A program made the position numbers and the translations under genes. The notes under the pieces are model-generated. The model saw nothing but the letters and a program-made list of their open reading frames with translations. It had not been told where the DNA came from and ran no database searches. Source: Lepidostoma basale (Eukaryota > Arthropoda > Insecta > Trichoptera > Lepidostomatidae). Taken from it: a stretch of DNA of 64,000 bases. Location of the stretch: contig JAHDVF020000047.1 of NCBI GenBank assembly GCA_022606425.2, forward strand, positions 62,001 through 126,000. Direction: 5' to 3'. Shown piece by piece: positions 21,330-32,095 of the stretch (positions within the stretch are counted from its first letter, which is position 1; each line of letters begins with the position of its first letter).

Positions 21330-22060
21330 TTTATTAAAATTAAAATAAATGATTTTTTTTTAAATGATATAATATTATATATGATGTCACAACAATTGCT
21401 TAAGAAGTATGAAATAGTATATTTGAGTATGTTTTTTACGACCACTTGAATGACAACCATCTCATTTGTGCAAACATATTTAACTTAATTCGCATTTTCA
21501 AATAGTTAAACTAATAGACTTTGGAATTACACAATTCTGCTAGAAAAGAAATTTGCGTTTAGGTAAACACACTTGCGTATTATCTAAGTAATTGTGTTTT
21601 CGAAAGGTCACTCTGGTTCAAGAAAAGCAATCCGTAATCGCAGGTAAATGATATGTAGATGCGTATATTAGGAAGCTAAGTATAATAATATTATAATAGT
21701 GTGCCTGCCGCAAGAGTCTGTTAATGGGCTGTTTGCAGTGATAATTAGAAAGCGTTATCAGCATCTACATTGTGTGATCGCTTTCTTTTGGTTGTGACAA
21801 CGCTGCGTAATTCAACTTTGCCCTTTGCCTTTCGGCGCATGTTCCCTGAAGTTTTTTTTTTTGTTTAAACAACGTATTCGCTTGTTTACACGATCTCATT
21901 GTGAGGCGCTTTCTTGTTGCATTATTTAATAACAATTTAATTAACTTTATCATTGTCTCTGTTCTGAGTTTCCCAGTAGTTCATCTCTACATCAAATAAT
22001 TAGTAACAAACATTGCAATACCAAGCTCACATATGTCTGAAGTAAAACAGAGCAAACTCA
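21330..22060. other. No gene or recognised repeat
   Basis: Low-complexity AT-rich sequence. GTGGTTGTGACAACGCTGCG-like unique sequence near 21785 is not assignable. Confidence 0.4.
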
Positions 22061-22064
22061 TTGT

Positions 22065-22640
22065 TCTTAACTAACTATAATAGCACGCCGTTTCTCCGGA
22101 GAGATGGGTACTGTTCAATCATAACTTCTCTTCATCATTCATACACCATGACACGAACCCTCGTCAATTGTCCCAACTTCGAACATGGCCGCCTTTTAGT
22201 AATTGATTATTCTTCTTCTTCATCTGCTTTATTTGGATATGTCCTCTTATATCTCGGGGCCTGTTCCTGGGATGCAGCTGTCCAACTGTCTCGCCATCTT
22301 TTAAGTGGTCTTCCTGCAGGTCGATTTCCTGTTGGTACTTTATTTGCGGCTATATTTATCACTCTTTCCACATGATCTCTCCAGTAGCGTCTTCTCAGTC
22401 TTCTCCATCGCACGACATCTTTTACATCTTCTACAGTAATTGATTAATTTGATTAATTTATAATTGACTAATTTGGTCACGCCATATCTTCATTACCCTT
22501 CTTCGACTTATTTTTTCATTAACACTACTTGTTTATATATCTCTTAACCATTATTCTCTCATCCATTAGTTCTATATATACAAACCATCTTAGTTTTTTT
22601 AGAACGCATTCATCGCCTTTCATTCATTTCTTACTTCTCA
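22065..22640 (-). mobile_element. LINE-A copy split by a nested LINE
   Basis: The 3' part, 22065-22209 (CACGCCGTTTCTCCGGAGAG with a hairpin variant TCTCCGGAGA), and the upstream part, 22435-22640 (GACTAATTTGGTCACGCCAT), are collinear once the insert at 22210-22434 is removed. Confidence 0.75.
22210..22434 (-). mobile_element. LINE-E 3' fragment nested in LINE-A, 12-bp target duplication
   Basis: The minus-strand frame reads RRRYWRDHVERVINIAANKV then GRPLKRWRDSWTAASQEQ and ends in EEEE plus stop from the (GAA)n tail at 22210-22219. Perfect repeats AGTAATTGATTA at 22198-22209 and 22435-22446 mark the insertion. 225 bp, extremely 5'-truncated. Confidence 0.85.
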
Positions 22641-22884
22641 TTAAAATGTATATTTCCTAATTGAAATCTGATATTCCGTATGTTCGGTTTAACAAAACAT
22701 GTATTTTCAGTTTGAATTGTTGTATATATTTTGTGTTCTTAATATTAATAATACCTAAGCCCCAGTAGAACATTGCATACCAACCACCGATGTCAAATTA
22801 AATAAATTTAAAAAAATAAAGGGACTCTCAATAACACCTAAAATAAAGCAGATAAATTATTAACGAAAATAAAAATAAAATGAA

Positions 22885-23050
22885 AAAATCTTTTTAAAAT
22901 GAATATTTAGTTAAAATCCACTAATATGTGTGTCTTCGACCGGTTTCGCCAGCTTGCTGTCATCTGCTGGTGTCAACATCAGTGGATTTTAACTAAATAT
23001 CATCAGTGGATTTTAACAATTAAGTATATTTTAAAAGATTTTTTACAAAA
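22885..23050. mobile_element. Palindromic element F6-like (F8)
   Basis: GTTAAAATCCACTAATATGT and the inverse AGTGGATTTTAACTAAATAT flank CGACCGGTTTCGCCAGCTTG...CATCTGCTGG. The right terminal ATCAGTGGATTTTAAC is duplicated. Confidence 0.6.
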
Positions 23051-23169
23051 CTTTTCAATTTTCTTTATTTACAATGAAGTTCTACCACGAAATTTAATAT
23101 AACAAAAATTAATTAGATAAATAATTATTGTATATTCATTGTTTATTGAGCAATGATGTAAAACTCTAT

Positions 23170-23325
23170 GTTTAATAATTAAAACGAGTGAAAACCTATT
23201 TTGCCTGTCTAAGGCATTATCAAATGAATACACGGATATATTTGAATGCCTTAGACAGGCAAAACATGTCATTCACATAGAATATAATAAATTTCTAGAT
23301 AACAGACGTTTTGATTCGTTTAAAT
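23170..23325. mobile_element. Palindromic element F1
   Basis: GTCTAAGGCATTATCAAATG faces TTTGAATGCCTTAGACAGGC, forming a strong inner hairpin. Right arm AAACATGTCATTCACATAGA then AACAGACGTTTTGATTCGTT. The left outer arm is shortened. Confidence 0.7.
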
Positions 23326-23329
23326 ACTT

Positions 23330-23700
23330 TCAGTTGATACTATATCATTCGCAATAATCGGTTTCAAATGTGTAAATTATAGAAGTTTTCAAGTAAAACA
23401 AGCATTCAAGCAAAAATGTAAAAAATTATTGCATGTAATCTTTCAATAAAACTTATTGCATTATACATTCGTCCGGCATGCTTATAGCAGCCAATACGAT
23501 AACATTTGCGAATATGTTTTGTTTGATTTTAAATATTATGACTTAAGAACAATCAATCTTACACGTGCGTAAAACAAACATAAAAATGATAACAGTCTGG
23601 ACAGCTGTTTTAAAAATATACGCCGTGTATGGATTATCGTTGGGTATTATGATATGATAAGTAAACGCCAAAATAATATGTTGATATAATAGGTCGCGAG
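23330..23700. other. No gene; flank of tRNA
   Basis: AT-rich 5' flank of the tRNA-Thr gene. Nothing recognised. Confidence 0.4.
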
Positions 23701-23708
23701 GTGTCATC

Positions 23709-23782
23709 GGCGCCGTGGCTTAGTTGGTTAAAGCGCCTGTCTAGTAAACAGGAGATCACGAGTTCGAATCTCGTCGGGGCCT
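23709..23782 (+). tRNA. tRNA-Thr (anticodon AGT)
   Basis: A complete cloverleaf is readable over 74 nt. It has a 7-bp acceptor stem (GGCGCCG with CGGGGCC), D arm GCTT/AAGC with an AGTTGGTTA loop, anticodon arm CCTGT-CTAGTAA-ACAGG with AGT at loop centre, variable AGATC, and T arm ACGAG-TTCGAAT-CTCGT, with discriminator T. Box A is TGGCTTAGTTGG and box B is AGTTCGAATCT. A run of seven T at 23808-23814 is a Pol III terminator. The sequence closely resembles insect tRNA-Thr(AGT). One oddity is a G-G mismatch at acceptor pair 4-69, so slight decay cannot be excluded. No CCA is encoded, as expected. Confidence 0.92.
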
Positions 23783-23807
23783 TGGAGTAAATTGATATTC
23801 TCTAATA

Positions 23808-23814
23808 TTTTTTT
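23808..23814 (+). terminator. Pol III poly-T terminator of the tRNA-Thr gene
   Basis: A seven-T run on the coding strand begins 26 nt downstream of the tRNA 3' end. This is within the usual distance for Pol III termination. Confidence 0.7.
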
Positions 23815-23974
23815 AATTGTTATTTTTTTATGGGTTACTCCACTCTCATGGTAATTGCTAACTTGGTAAATATATGACGTATTAAAATATTTATATTTCT
23901 CAAAAATTTTCGTGTGTTATTCATGATACAAATATAAAATTAAAAAAATGCTTCCACATTTTTTTTAGTTCATG

Positions 23975-24060
23975 TTATAACCCTGACGAAACTCTGTGTT
24001 AGCGAAACCGGTTGGTTCGATAAAATAAAATAAAGTGATGTAAAAACAAATTATAGAAGT
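23975..24060 (+). repeat. Half-palindrome F13 with hammerhead-like core
   Basis: CCTGACGAAACTCTGTGTTA then GCGAAACCGGTTGG. CTGACGA, GAAAC and GTT are all in order at 23983-24013. No second arm was found. Confidence 0.45.
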
Positions 24061-24289
24061 GTATTAGATTTTTGGCATGGAACTGGCAGAAGAAGGATTA
24101 GAGTATACTATACATATTTAGTCCTTTATACGAGAAAATATCTTGAATTTGGCTGACATTTTATTATTTTTTTTTTTTACATGCAGAATTTCAATTATTT
24201 AATAACATTTACATAATTTCAGTTCAGATAATCAAATTACTTCCTAATATTAAAATTATTGTATGAATTTATAACGATCACGTAGACAT

Positions 24290-24390
24290 CCTGAACCGTC
24301 ACGCCGTTCTTTTATGACAAACTTCTCTCGCTTCTTCAACATTTATACAAGGTGTCATGCACACACGTCGATTTCGCCAGCATGCACAGT
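24290..24390 (-). mobile_element. LINE-A 3' fragment
   Basis: CTTCTCTCGCTTCTTCAACA and GTGTCATGCACACACGTCGA correspond to the VDEAREICQE / NRRACM coding region on the minus strand. Confidence 0.6.
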
Positions 24391-24634
24391 TTCAATAATA
24401 CATATTTTCTACACATATTTTTTTGCTACCCACGTGCAATCTTGAGATAAAATTGGGTCACTGTGTTGCTATGCACATACATACTTAAAACATTTGGCAA
24501 AGATCCAAATTTGGAGTTCCGCATACAGAGAATTTTGTTCTTCAGATAAAATGTAAATTAATCCTTTCTATATTGCTATCACTTTGTGATGTGTTGATAA
24601 TATTTCAAATAACGGAATCCAATCAAACAAAGTT

Positions 24635-24795
24635 TTATTCTTGAATATAATAAGAAAACATCTGTTTTTTTTAGTTTTATAATATTTTGCGAGAATGGCA
24701 TGATTCACCTTGCTAATGCATTATCAAATCTCATTTTAGTAAATATAATAAAACTTCTAGTAAATAGATGTTTTCATTCTTATTAACTGTTTAAG
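24635..24795. mobile_element. Palindromic element F1
   Basis: Outer parts AATAAGAAAACATCTGTTTT and GTAAATAGATGTTTTCATTC, inner GAATGGCATGATTCACCTTG and CTAATGCATTATCAAATCTC. Confidence 0.6.
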
Positions 24796-24867
24796 AAAGT
24801 GTTTTACGTCATTGTTCAGGAAACAGCAATCACACGATATATAATGAAAACAAAAAATATTTGATAG

Positions 24868-25115
24868 AAAATGTCTTTATTATTATATATTTTGTGTGTT
24901 TCCACTTGTGTTTATCGTCGACCGGTTTCGGCTTGCTGCCATCTTCTGGTCAGCAAGTTTTTTTTTTGTTTTCATTATTTAAAATATACTTCTATCAAGA
25001 AATTTCAAATAAAAATATAAATTTCTTAAATATATATTTTTAACACCACTTAATTCAGTGTTTAAACCTACAGGTTTCGCTCCAAAATGGACCATCGTTA
25101 GGGTAACAAAACAAC
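24868..25115. mobile_element. Half-palindrome F6 (24868-25030) and F12 module (25050-25115)
   Basis: F6: CACTTGTGTTTATCGTCGAC, CGGTTTCGGCTTGCTGCCAT, CTTCTGGTCAGCAAG. F12: CCTACAGGTTTCGCTCCAAA then ATGGACCATCGTTAGGG, with stem TCCA/TGGA before the GAAAC box on the minus strand. Confidence 0.5.
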
Positions 25116-25119
25116 CTCA

Positions 25120-25935
25120 GTAGGGTATTTATAAACATCTAAACGCTTACATCATTGTAAAAGGCACTATAAATACTAACTTATATACATTATTGTATTT
25201 TAAATTCATACCATACATTTTTTCTATTGATTTTTTAATCATTTTCGCAAATCATTTCCTTGCCAGTTTGTAATGTAACATATTTATAAAATACATTCAT
25301 GTCTGATGTAATGGATTTGTATGTGAAACTTATTAAAAACGTTAATTCCTATTGTGCGATGTAGAATTAATTTTTCTTTCTTTGTAACATGCAAATTGGA
25401 TATTTTTCAGAGCACTTATTTGAGCATTACATCTCCAACGTAATGATTTTCGGTGAATGTGTTCAGAACATTTCACTATGACAACGCAGAAATACCAAAT
25501 GCACTCCCAGCCATTTAACTGATGCATTATGCTTTCTGGGAATTTTTACTCTTACTATTTTGTAGACGGTTAATGATCACGAAGATTATACATACTTACG
25601 CTAATTGAAACTAGAGAAATGTCGGTTTCAAATAAGCGTAGACCATTGATATAATGAAACAAAAGTTTTCGGTTCTAACGTTAGGTTATACGATTTCATT
25701 TCAAATTAATCATAAGTTGACTGAAATAAGCCATAAAAAAACTTGGTATAAACCAGTCAACAGAGAAACGGGAAAAAAATTGTACCCCATTATTAAATAG
25801 AAATCCCAAATCACACGAGATGATTGAAATTCGATGAGATAAATTGGATTAACTATTAATTTAATTATAATGGTTACGAATTGGATATCTGCTTTTTTAT
25901 TTGTATGTTAAATCATTTAAATTTTCTTATATATT
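25120..25935. other. No gene or recognised repeat
   Basis: AT-rich; the 61-codon minus frame at 25342-25527 resembles nothing known. Confidence 0.4.
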
Positions 25936-25939
25936 TTTT

Positions 25940-26110
25940 ATAAGATAATCTATTGTTTTGGCAGAAACACTATGGTAGCTTGACCTATTAATTGTTTAAT
26001 TTGGAACGCTGTTATACTATCAAAATGTATTTATTTAATCTCTCTAAAATTGTCGCGACAGATATTTCACTAACCAATGATTGCCATTTTCACTTATTAT
26101 ATTAATCCTT
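25940..26110. mobile_element. F4 half-palindrome
   Basis: ATTGTTTTGGCAGAAACACT at 25951 and AAATTGTCGCGACAGATATT near 26046 match the left arm of F4. The right arm is not visible. Confidence 0.5.
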
Positions 26111-26554
26111 CACAGAAATCACAGAAATAATAATGTAATCTAATAAATTAACTTTGATAATAAAGGTATAATGTATTTGAAACAATACAAATATTAATGG
26201 TAACCTTAGTATCAAAGAATTCAATTTCCAACGTAAGAGAGGATAATGGTCACCGAAATGGAGCTCTTGAATAGTTAAAATCCAATAAAAATTAAATTTT
26301 ATACGTAATATTGATAATTATTACGTTATAACTACTATACTAAAAAGGAACAGCAAAGTTATAAAAATACATTGCTGCAAACCGATCAGTAATATTGAAA
26401 CTAGTCATAATAATATTAAAATGATAAGATGGTTCGTTTTTTTAATAATAATTGTTTTATTTTGTCTTAATTAAACATTTCACTTTGCCAAACATTATAC
26501 AAATATTGATATTGTTCTTGTAAGAGAGTACTTTTCACTCCCATAAAATGTTAT

Positions 26555-26815
26555 AAATCTTCCATTGTTTTGGCCGAAACACTATGATACCTTAACATTT
26601 TAAACTGTTAATGAATAAACTTTGTTTTTTGTATTTAAATTGACATAGAAACAAATACACATAAAGATTTGAAAAATCACGAAATTTGACATTTGATATA
26701 CTCGTATTATTGTAACAACTTATGATGTCAACATTGGTTGATGAAACAGCTGTCGCGTGAAATAAAATACAATTGTGTACAAAAAACAAAGCTTAATCAT
26801 TAATAGTTTATAATA
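26555..26815. mobile_element. Palindromic element F4
   Basis: TTTGGCCGAAACACTATGAT ... AAACTTTGTTTTTTGTATTT on the left. On the right, ATGATGTCAACATTGGTTGA then TGAAACAGCTGTCGCGTGAA and ACAAAAAACAAAGCTTAATC. It ends about 250 bp before exon 1 of the cuticular gene. Confidence 0.65.
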
Positions 26816-27100
26816 AATTTTCTTGAAAACAAACTCAATGCATCTTACCTAACCCACAGTTTTGTATATGCAATCGAAGTACGTAAAAAAGCGGTGCTGT
26901 TTATGTTTACTTTAGTTAAATATTTCTTATATTTGTACAAAATATTTTTATTTTTATTTTCAGTTATGATAAAATTACGATTGCATTAGATTAACATGTT
27001 CATTTCAAATATTGTACATTTTATGTAACTAAACATTAATATTGTTATTTTTTTCTTTTGTTACAGTAAAAGTCCCAACAAACGAAACAGACTCTTCATA

Positions 27101-27121
27101 ATGGCGAGATCTAATTTTCTG
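27101..27121 (+). CDS. Coding exon 1 of resilin-like cuticular protein (MARSNFL)
   Basis: ATGGCGAGATCTAATTTTCTG encodes MARSNFL and is followed at once by a strong donor, gtgagt. The exon continues 5' as about 34 nt of untranslated sequence back to an acceptor-like ttttgttacag ending at 27066. Seven codons in the first coding exon, followed by a long intron, is the usual layout of insect cuticle protein genes. The start is chosen because joining it in phase 0 to exon 2 completes a textbook signal peptide. No upstream ATG in frame lies within the exon. Confidence 0.85.
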
Positions 27122-27414
27122 GTGAGTATTTTTTAATCAGGAACACAACTCGGAAGTAATATTCTGTAATAAAAGGAAGGAAATCTACGGGTGCATTATT
27201 CGTTCTGTTATCAGTTGAATTAATACGAACTTCTTTTTTCCTTCATTTTTTTAAGAACACAAATTTTGTTAAGAAAATAACTTTTAATGAAATATTCTTT
27301 AAGATCACGTTTTAAGTAGTTTAGCTACAAAAAATAGATAGTTAAGCACCTGTTCTATATTATGCTGTTGGCTTTGCTGTAGAAATTTGTTTCTTAAACT
27401 TAAACTTCTATAGT

Positions 27415-27750
27415 AAATAATTCTAGATTCCTCCACATTCTTTCAGCGAGTCATACACGCACGTCGATTCTTCCAACTTCTAACATGACCAACTTTTAAA
27501 ATTTTATTAATTTGGTCATGCCATGTTTTCCTCGGTCTGCCTCGACTTCGTACTCCATTTATATTCCTTTGTCATATCAGCATTAAAGATTCTGTCGTAC
27601 ATCGTTCTATCACACATACGTCTTAGGGACCTCATCTCTACCGCATTTATTCTGCTCTCATCCTTCTTCTGCCAGTTCCATGCCTCGCATCCATACATTA
27701 GGGTTGGGACCTGAACTCCACTGTGAACGGCCGTTTTCGCTTTTATTCTT
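27415..27750 (-). mobile_element. LINE-A subfamily fragment, within intron 1
   Basis: Minus strand reads KAKTAVHSGVQVPTLMYGCE, AWNWQKKDESRINAVEMRSL, RRMCDRTMYDRIFNADMTKE, then RGRPRKTWHDQI-like parts after a break. It is closest to the copy at 20805-21325. Confidence 0.75.
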
Positions 27751-29055
27751 ACCGTTAATATATATATTTTTTTAATATAATAAATAAAACCATACAATAA
27801 TTTACAGTTAAAAAAAGACTAATTACTTATCATTTTAACGATAATATGATTTTTTTATAATCAAAACTCTTATCTCTAGTTTATGAAATAAAATATTTCG
27901 GCAATATTATGTTTATTTTCCAAATAATATAATCGAAGAAAGCACAAATAAATCTATAACTAACCGTTTAAATAAATAAATAAATCTAAAACAAATAATA
28001 TAAAACACAATGATATAAAATAAAATAACAAAATAAAATAACAAAATAACAAAACAAAAATAATGTATCACAAAATGTTATTTTTAGATGGTGCACATAT
28101 TGTCTATTTAATTAATGTTCCACGTATACACCGTTTATTTAAATTAGTAGTAATTAGGCACTTAAAACAAACCAACACCAGTAAGAACTTTAAAATAATA
28201 TTGAAGAAATTATTCAAATTATCATTGGAACAAATGAAAATTTTATTTTACACCTGTCAAAATTCTTTATATAAACGAAAAACTAATTTTTTTTTCGAAA
28301 TTCACTTACAGTCAGTGTGATTAAACACGTTTAAAACATATACTGACATTATTACTTTCGATTTCACGAACTTCAGGTCGCCAAGTGACATACCTTGCAC
28401 AATTATCTAGCTACAGACCTAACCTGGCTTAAGAGGAAATGAGATTAGCGCGGAACTAAGAAAAAAGCGACTTGAACCCGGAATATTGCTTGGTCCATAG
28501 TAGATGCGTGAAAACCTCATTAAATTCTGATTAATAAGAAAAAGTTTAAATCTACAGCCGTAAAGTTAAATCAACGTGAAATTTATTAGACAGAGTATTG
28601 CGTGTCTCATAAAGCTGCCTATTTTATGATAGCCATGTACTTATGTGCATTTTGAGGTTATGTTAGCATATATCTATTACGGACGTAAAAGTTTGGTTAT
28701 ATCATTTATTAATTCGTATGTGGTGAGATTATGGAACCATTTCTATTGTCATAGACTTTCGTTTCTTTATATCGTACCTTCGGTAAGACAAGGGCACAAT
28801 TGCACGTTTTGTGATTTTTCATTAGACATTTTAAGATTTTAAAAAATAATATCGTATTATTCTGGCTATATTGATCATACACTATCGCCCTCTGACAAAA
28901 TGAGACTGAATTTAATGAGCGACTTTGTTCCTATAGACAAAGGGATGTTTTTAAAATACATTGGCATACTTAACTCTTTTTGAGAATTTTTAACAATTAT
29001 GCCCTTGTTTTACGGAAGGTGCGATATATTCGTATTATTATTATTATTATATTCT
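27750..29055. other. Intron 1, no recognised repeat
   Basis: AT-rich intronic DNA. TCGTACCTTCGGTAAGACAA and CTTGTTTTACGGAAGGTGCG, at 28773 and 29005, form a distant inverted pair. No coding potential is supported. Confidence 0.35.
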
Positions 29056-29059
29056 TGAA

Positions 29060-29255
29060 TCGATGTAAAGGTATAGCTATCATTTTTATTCTCGTTACAT
29101 GGGTTAGGTAGTTAATCTATCGCCATTTTATTGTCATGTTAATTATTTACCAGACCAAAGACAGCGTGACAATCACACTGCCATCGCCGGGAATCGAACC
29201 CGGAACCTTCGGTGTAGCAGTCAAAGCACTCACCACTCGGCCACAAAGGTGGTCA
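29060..29255 (-). mobile_element. SINE1 copy
   Basis: Minus-strand head GACCACCTTTGTGGCCGAGT; box B GGTTCGATTCC intact; body GTCTGGTAAATAATTAACAT. No poly(A) tail preserved. Confidence 0.8.
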
Positions 29256-29289
29256 AGGTATCAAATACATTCATAAAAAAAATGATGAT

Positions 29290-29440
29290 GACCTTCGTGG
29301 CAGAGTCGTAAGAACTATGAATGGCATACCGATGGTCTCGGGTTCGACTCCCGGTGATGGGAGTGTAATTGTCACATCGTTTTTGGTCTGGTGTAGAATT
29401 CACGTGAAAATAAAGTGTCGATAGATTAGCTACTCAGTGT
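29290..29440 (+). mobile_element. SINE1 copy, 3'-truncated, facing the previous one
   Basis: GATGACCTTCGTGGCAGAGT, GGGTTCGACTCCCGG (one change in box B), TTTGGTCTGGTGTAGAATTC. It ends near GCTACTCAGTG. Confidence 0.8.
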
Positions 29441-29479
29441 ATTTTTAATTATTGTAAGAAAACATTTCTGAACAATACA

Positions 29480-29880
29480 TTATCAATGAAAGCTAAAACG
29501 ACCGTTCAAAATGAAGTTCTACCTGCAACCCTTATGTATGAAAGCCAAGTATGAAACTGGCAGAAGAAATGTGATAGAGATGAGAATCCTTAGATATATG
29601 CGTGTTTAAAATATGAAAGGATCACTGCATTGGTTTGAACACATGGAATACATGGATGTAGAAAAAACAGAGAAAAACATAGCATGACAAAATTAATTAA
29701 ATTTTGAAGGTCGGCCACGTTAAAAGTCGGTAGTATCGACGTACGTGTATAACTCGCTGTATAAATGTTGAGGAATCTAGAGAGATATTATGGGATAGAG
29801 TAATGTAGCGGTTCTCTTTGTCTACCCTTTCGAGGAAACGGGTTGATGGTTTGTTTGTGTTTTGTGTGTTGAAACCACGA
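29480..29880 (+). mobile_element. LINE-A subfamily, (GTTT)n tail
   Basis: Starts GTTCAAAATGAAGTTCTACC, continues with GGCAGAAGAAATGTGATAGA, an internal deletion, then RSRYYRRTCI-like NRRACM region and the tail GATGGTTTGTTTGTGTTTTG. Many frameshifts. Confidence 0.65.
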
Positions 29881-30316
29881 GCCGAGGCAATGACCCTAAC
29901 AGTTATAAAATTACCATAGGTAATGATTGAGCCGACTGAAAGCAAAAGCAAGCATTACAAAATGTCTCACGTAGCTCTGGAACGGTTCTTCTCACACACG
30001 GAATGTAAATACTAAATACGTTAGCGAAAAGAGAAAATGGTTGACATCTTATGTATGTGGTATTCATCACAAGATAAATTACAACACTGCTTGTTTGCTT
30101 TTAACCGTACTTAGCTAAATACCGGCATACCTATTCACATTCCGACACCGTTTACTTCAAGAAGATTCTTTGTGTTAAATTACATTATAACATTAATGGT
30201 TAACCTTAAATTTTGCATGAACGAATTCATTCAACGTATTTATTGTTTCTTGAACCATGATTTAATACTCCATATTAAATAATTAATACTAATGAAAACT
30301 GAACAATATTTTTAAA

Positions 30317-30750
30317 TCATGATTTAATTGTATCTCAATAGAGACGAAGATGCAAATTGGAAACTGAATATGGTTGATCAAGGTGTTTACAGGACTTATG
30401 ACCTGTCATTGGTTGGGTTAAGCGCACGCTTTATGTAATTACAACATTCCCCACTCCACCTTTTGTTTTTCTTTATGACCATGTAAGACAAATTTTTTGG
30501 AAGTGTATATATGTTACAAATCTATGCCTAATTTCACATGTCAGTTTCAACATGCCATCTATGAGATTTTTGATTACATATGTTAATCTTTTTAAGATTA
30601 CTCTATATAATCCACACACTAACGCTATACTCGTATAAACACCTTGATCAACCATATTCAGTTTCCAATTTGAATCTTCGTCTCTATTGAGATACAATTA
30701 AATCATGAATTAATAACCCACGGTGGGTGAAATCCAGTATTCGTATACAA
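30317..30750. mobile_element. TIR element G (copy 2) with 73-bp inverted repeats
   Basis: 30317-30389 and 30636-30708 are inverted copies over 73 bp with about one mismatch (TCATGATTTAATTGTATCTC ... AAGGTGTTTA). Downstream ACCCACGGTGGGTGAAATCC matches copy 1 near 20300, so the right TIR is an internal inverted duplication of the left end. No ORF. Confidence 0.75.
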
Positions 30751-30784
30751 GTATAAGTATACATTCACAAAAAATATTTTTAAA

Positions 30785-31022
30785 CTTTGTAATATCAGCT
30801 GTCTGTCATCCACTGCTGAATGTAGACCTATCCCAAAGCACGCCACCGCCGCCTATCCATTGTCGCTCCCATCCATCCACGTCCAGCAATCCTCTTCAGA
30901 TCGTCGGTCCAACTGGCAGGGGGATGTCCAACTCTGCGAAATCCTGTACACGGTCTCCACTCCAGAACCCGTCTCCCCCATTGACCGTCGGTTCTCCGAC
31001 AGATATGGTTAGCTCACGGCCA
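30785..31022 (-). mobile_element. LINE-F 3' fragment
   Basis: Reverse complement carries RVLEWRPCTGFRRVGHPP-like text and ends CAGTGGATGACAGACAGCTG, matching 49500-49745. Frame broken. Confidence 0.7.
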
Positions 31023-31270
31023 CTTCACTTCACTTGTAACACAACACTTTATTTAAAATAGAAATAAAATTAAAAATTAAAACAAAATGTTTCGGGACAC
31101 AGAAGCCCTCCATCAGCGAAATTAAATATTGTATCTATAAAACAACTATTTAAAAAAAAAAATTCATAAATGTGATAGTACTTTAGACAAGCGTTTCATT
31201 TGATAATGCCGTATACAGGCGAAACTTAAAATAAAACCATTAGAAAACAGACGTTTTCATCCGTATGTTT
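31023..31270. repeat. F11 module (31070-31125) and F1 right half (31165-31270)
   Basis: F11: AAATGTTTCGGGACACAGAA then GCCCTCCATCAGCG, stem GGG/CCC. F1: TTTGATAATGCCGTATACAG, GCGAAAC, then TAGAAAACAGACGTTTTCAT. Confidence 0.5.
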
Positions 31271-31739
31271 TTATGTTTTTTTATCCTTATTTAAAGTGCA
31301 TTATTGCAATTTTTGATCTTCCTATAAATTACATCCTGTTAATGGCTTCTAAAACAAATAATTTATTAATATAATCTGAACAACTTTTTGACTACCTCAC
31401 ATTGTATTGCACGGCTTATTACAAGGTAGATGGCGTCCGGATAGACCACCAAAAGATGGATAGACAGCTGTGAATCGACCTCGCAGAAGGTCAGGCTCTT
31501 GAAAAAACGGACAGCAATGCTTACATTAAGAATTCGATGAATAAAATAATTTAAATAAGCCAAAAATAACACATAAAAAAGCAGGTTTACTCTTTTGAAC
31601 AGATAATTATATGCATTCCGGGATGGAAAGAATATTATTAACAAAAATTAATCAAACACTGTAAGCGCGAAAAACTTGAGATGTAGTTTAGAAAAAGTAT
31701 TCCTTCGTTATCAGGAAAACGAAAACTACCTTTTTAATA

Positions 31740-31895
31740 CCTAAAAATATTATGATATTTCTTAAAAGTCAATATATCAGTTTCTGGATAAATTACAAAT
31801 GTTTGATCATCTATTTAATAGCGTTTTCGCAAAGCGAAACATGTCACTTCCACAAATTAAAATAAAACTTCTTGAAAACAGACGTTTTCATTAAA
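31740..31895. mobile_element. F1 right half
   Basis: CGTTTTCGCAAAGCGAAACA, TGTCACTTCCACAAATTAAA, then CTTGAAAACAGACGTTTTCA. Confidence 0.6.
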
Positions 31896-32095
31896 CTTAA
31901 TTGAGCACTTTTTGTACTTGGTATACAACCACTTTATTTGTGAAGATGAGGACCTACCGGTTTCGCTCTATGCGAGCTTCCTCAGAGCTTTACACATACT
32001 GAACAGTAAGGAGGTTCGCATAGAGTGAAACCGGTAGGCCCTCATCCTAACAAATAAAATGGTTGTATACCAAGTACAAAAAGTGTTTAATTAAG
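31896..32095. mobile_element. Palindromic element F7, 200 bp
   Basis: Outer arms CTTAATTGAGCACTTTTTGT and ACAAAAAGTGTTTAATTAAG. Inner modules CCTACCGGTTTCGCTCTATG and CGCATAGAGTGAAACCGGTA. The left module, minus 31985-31955, has an exact CTGAGGA-A-GCTC-loop-GAGC-GAAAC-CG-GTA core. It ends close to the target-like TTAA context. Confidence 0.75.
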
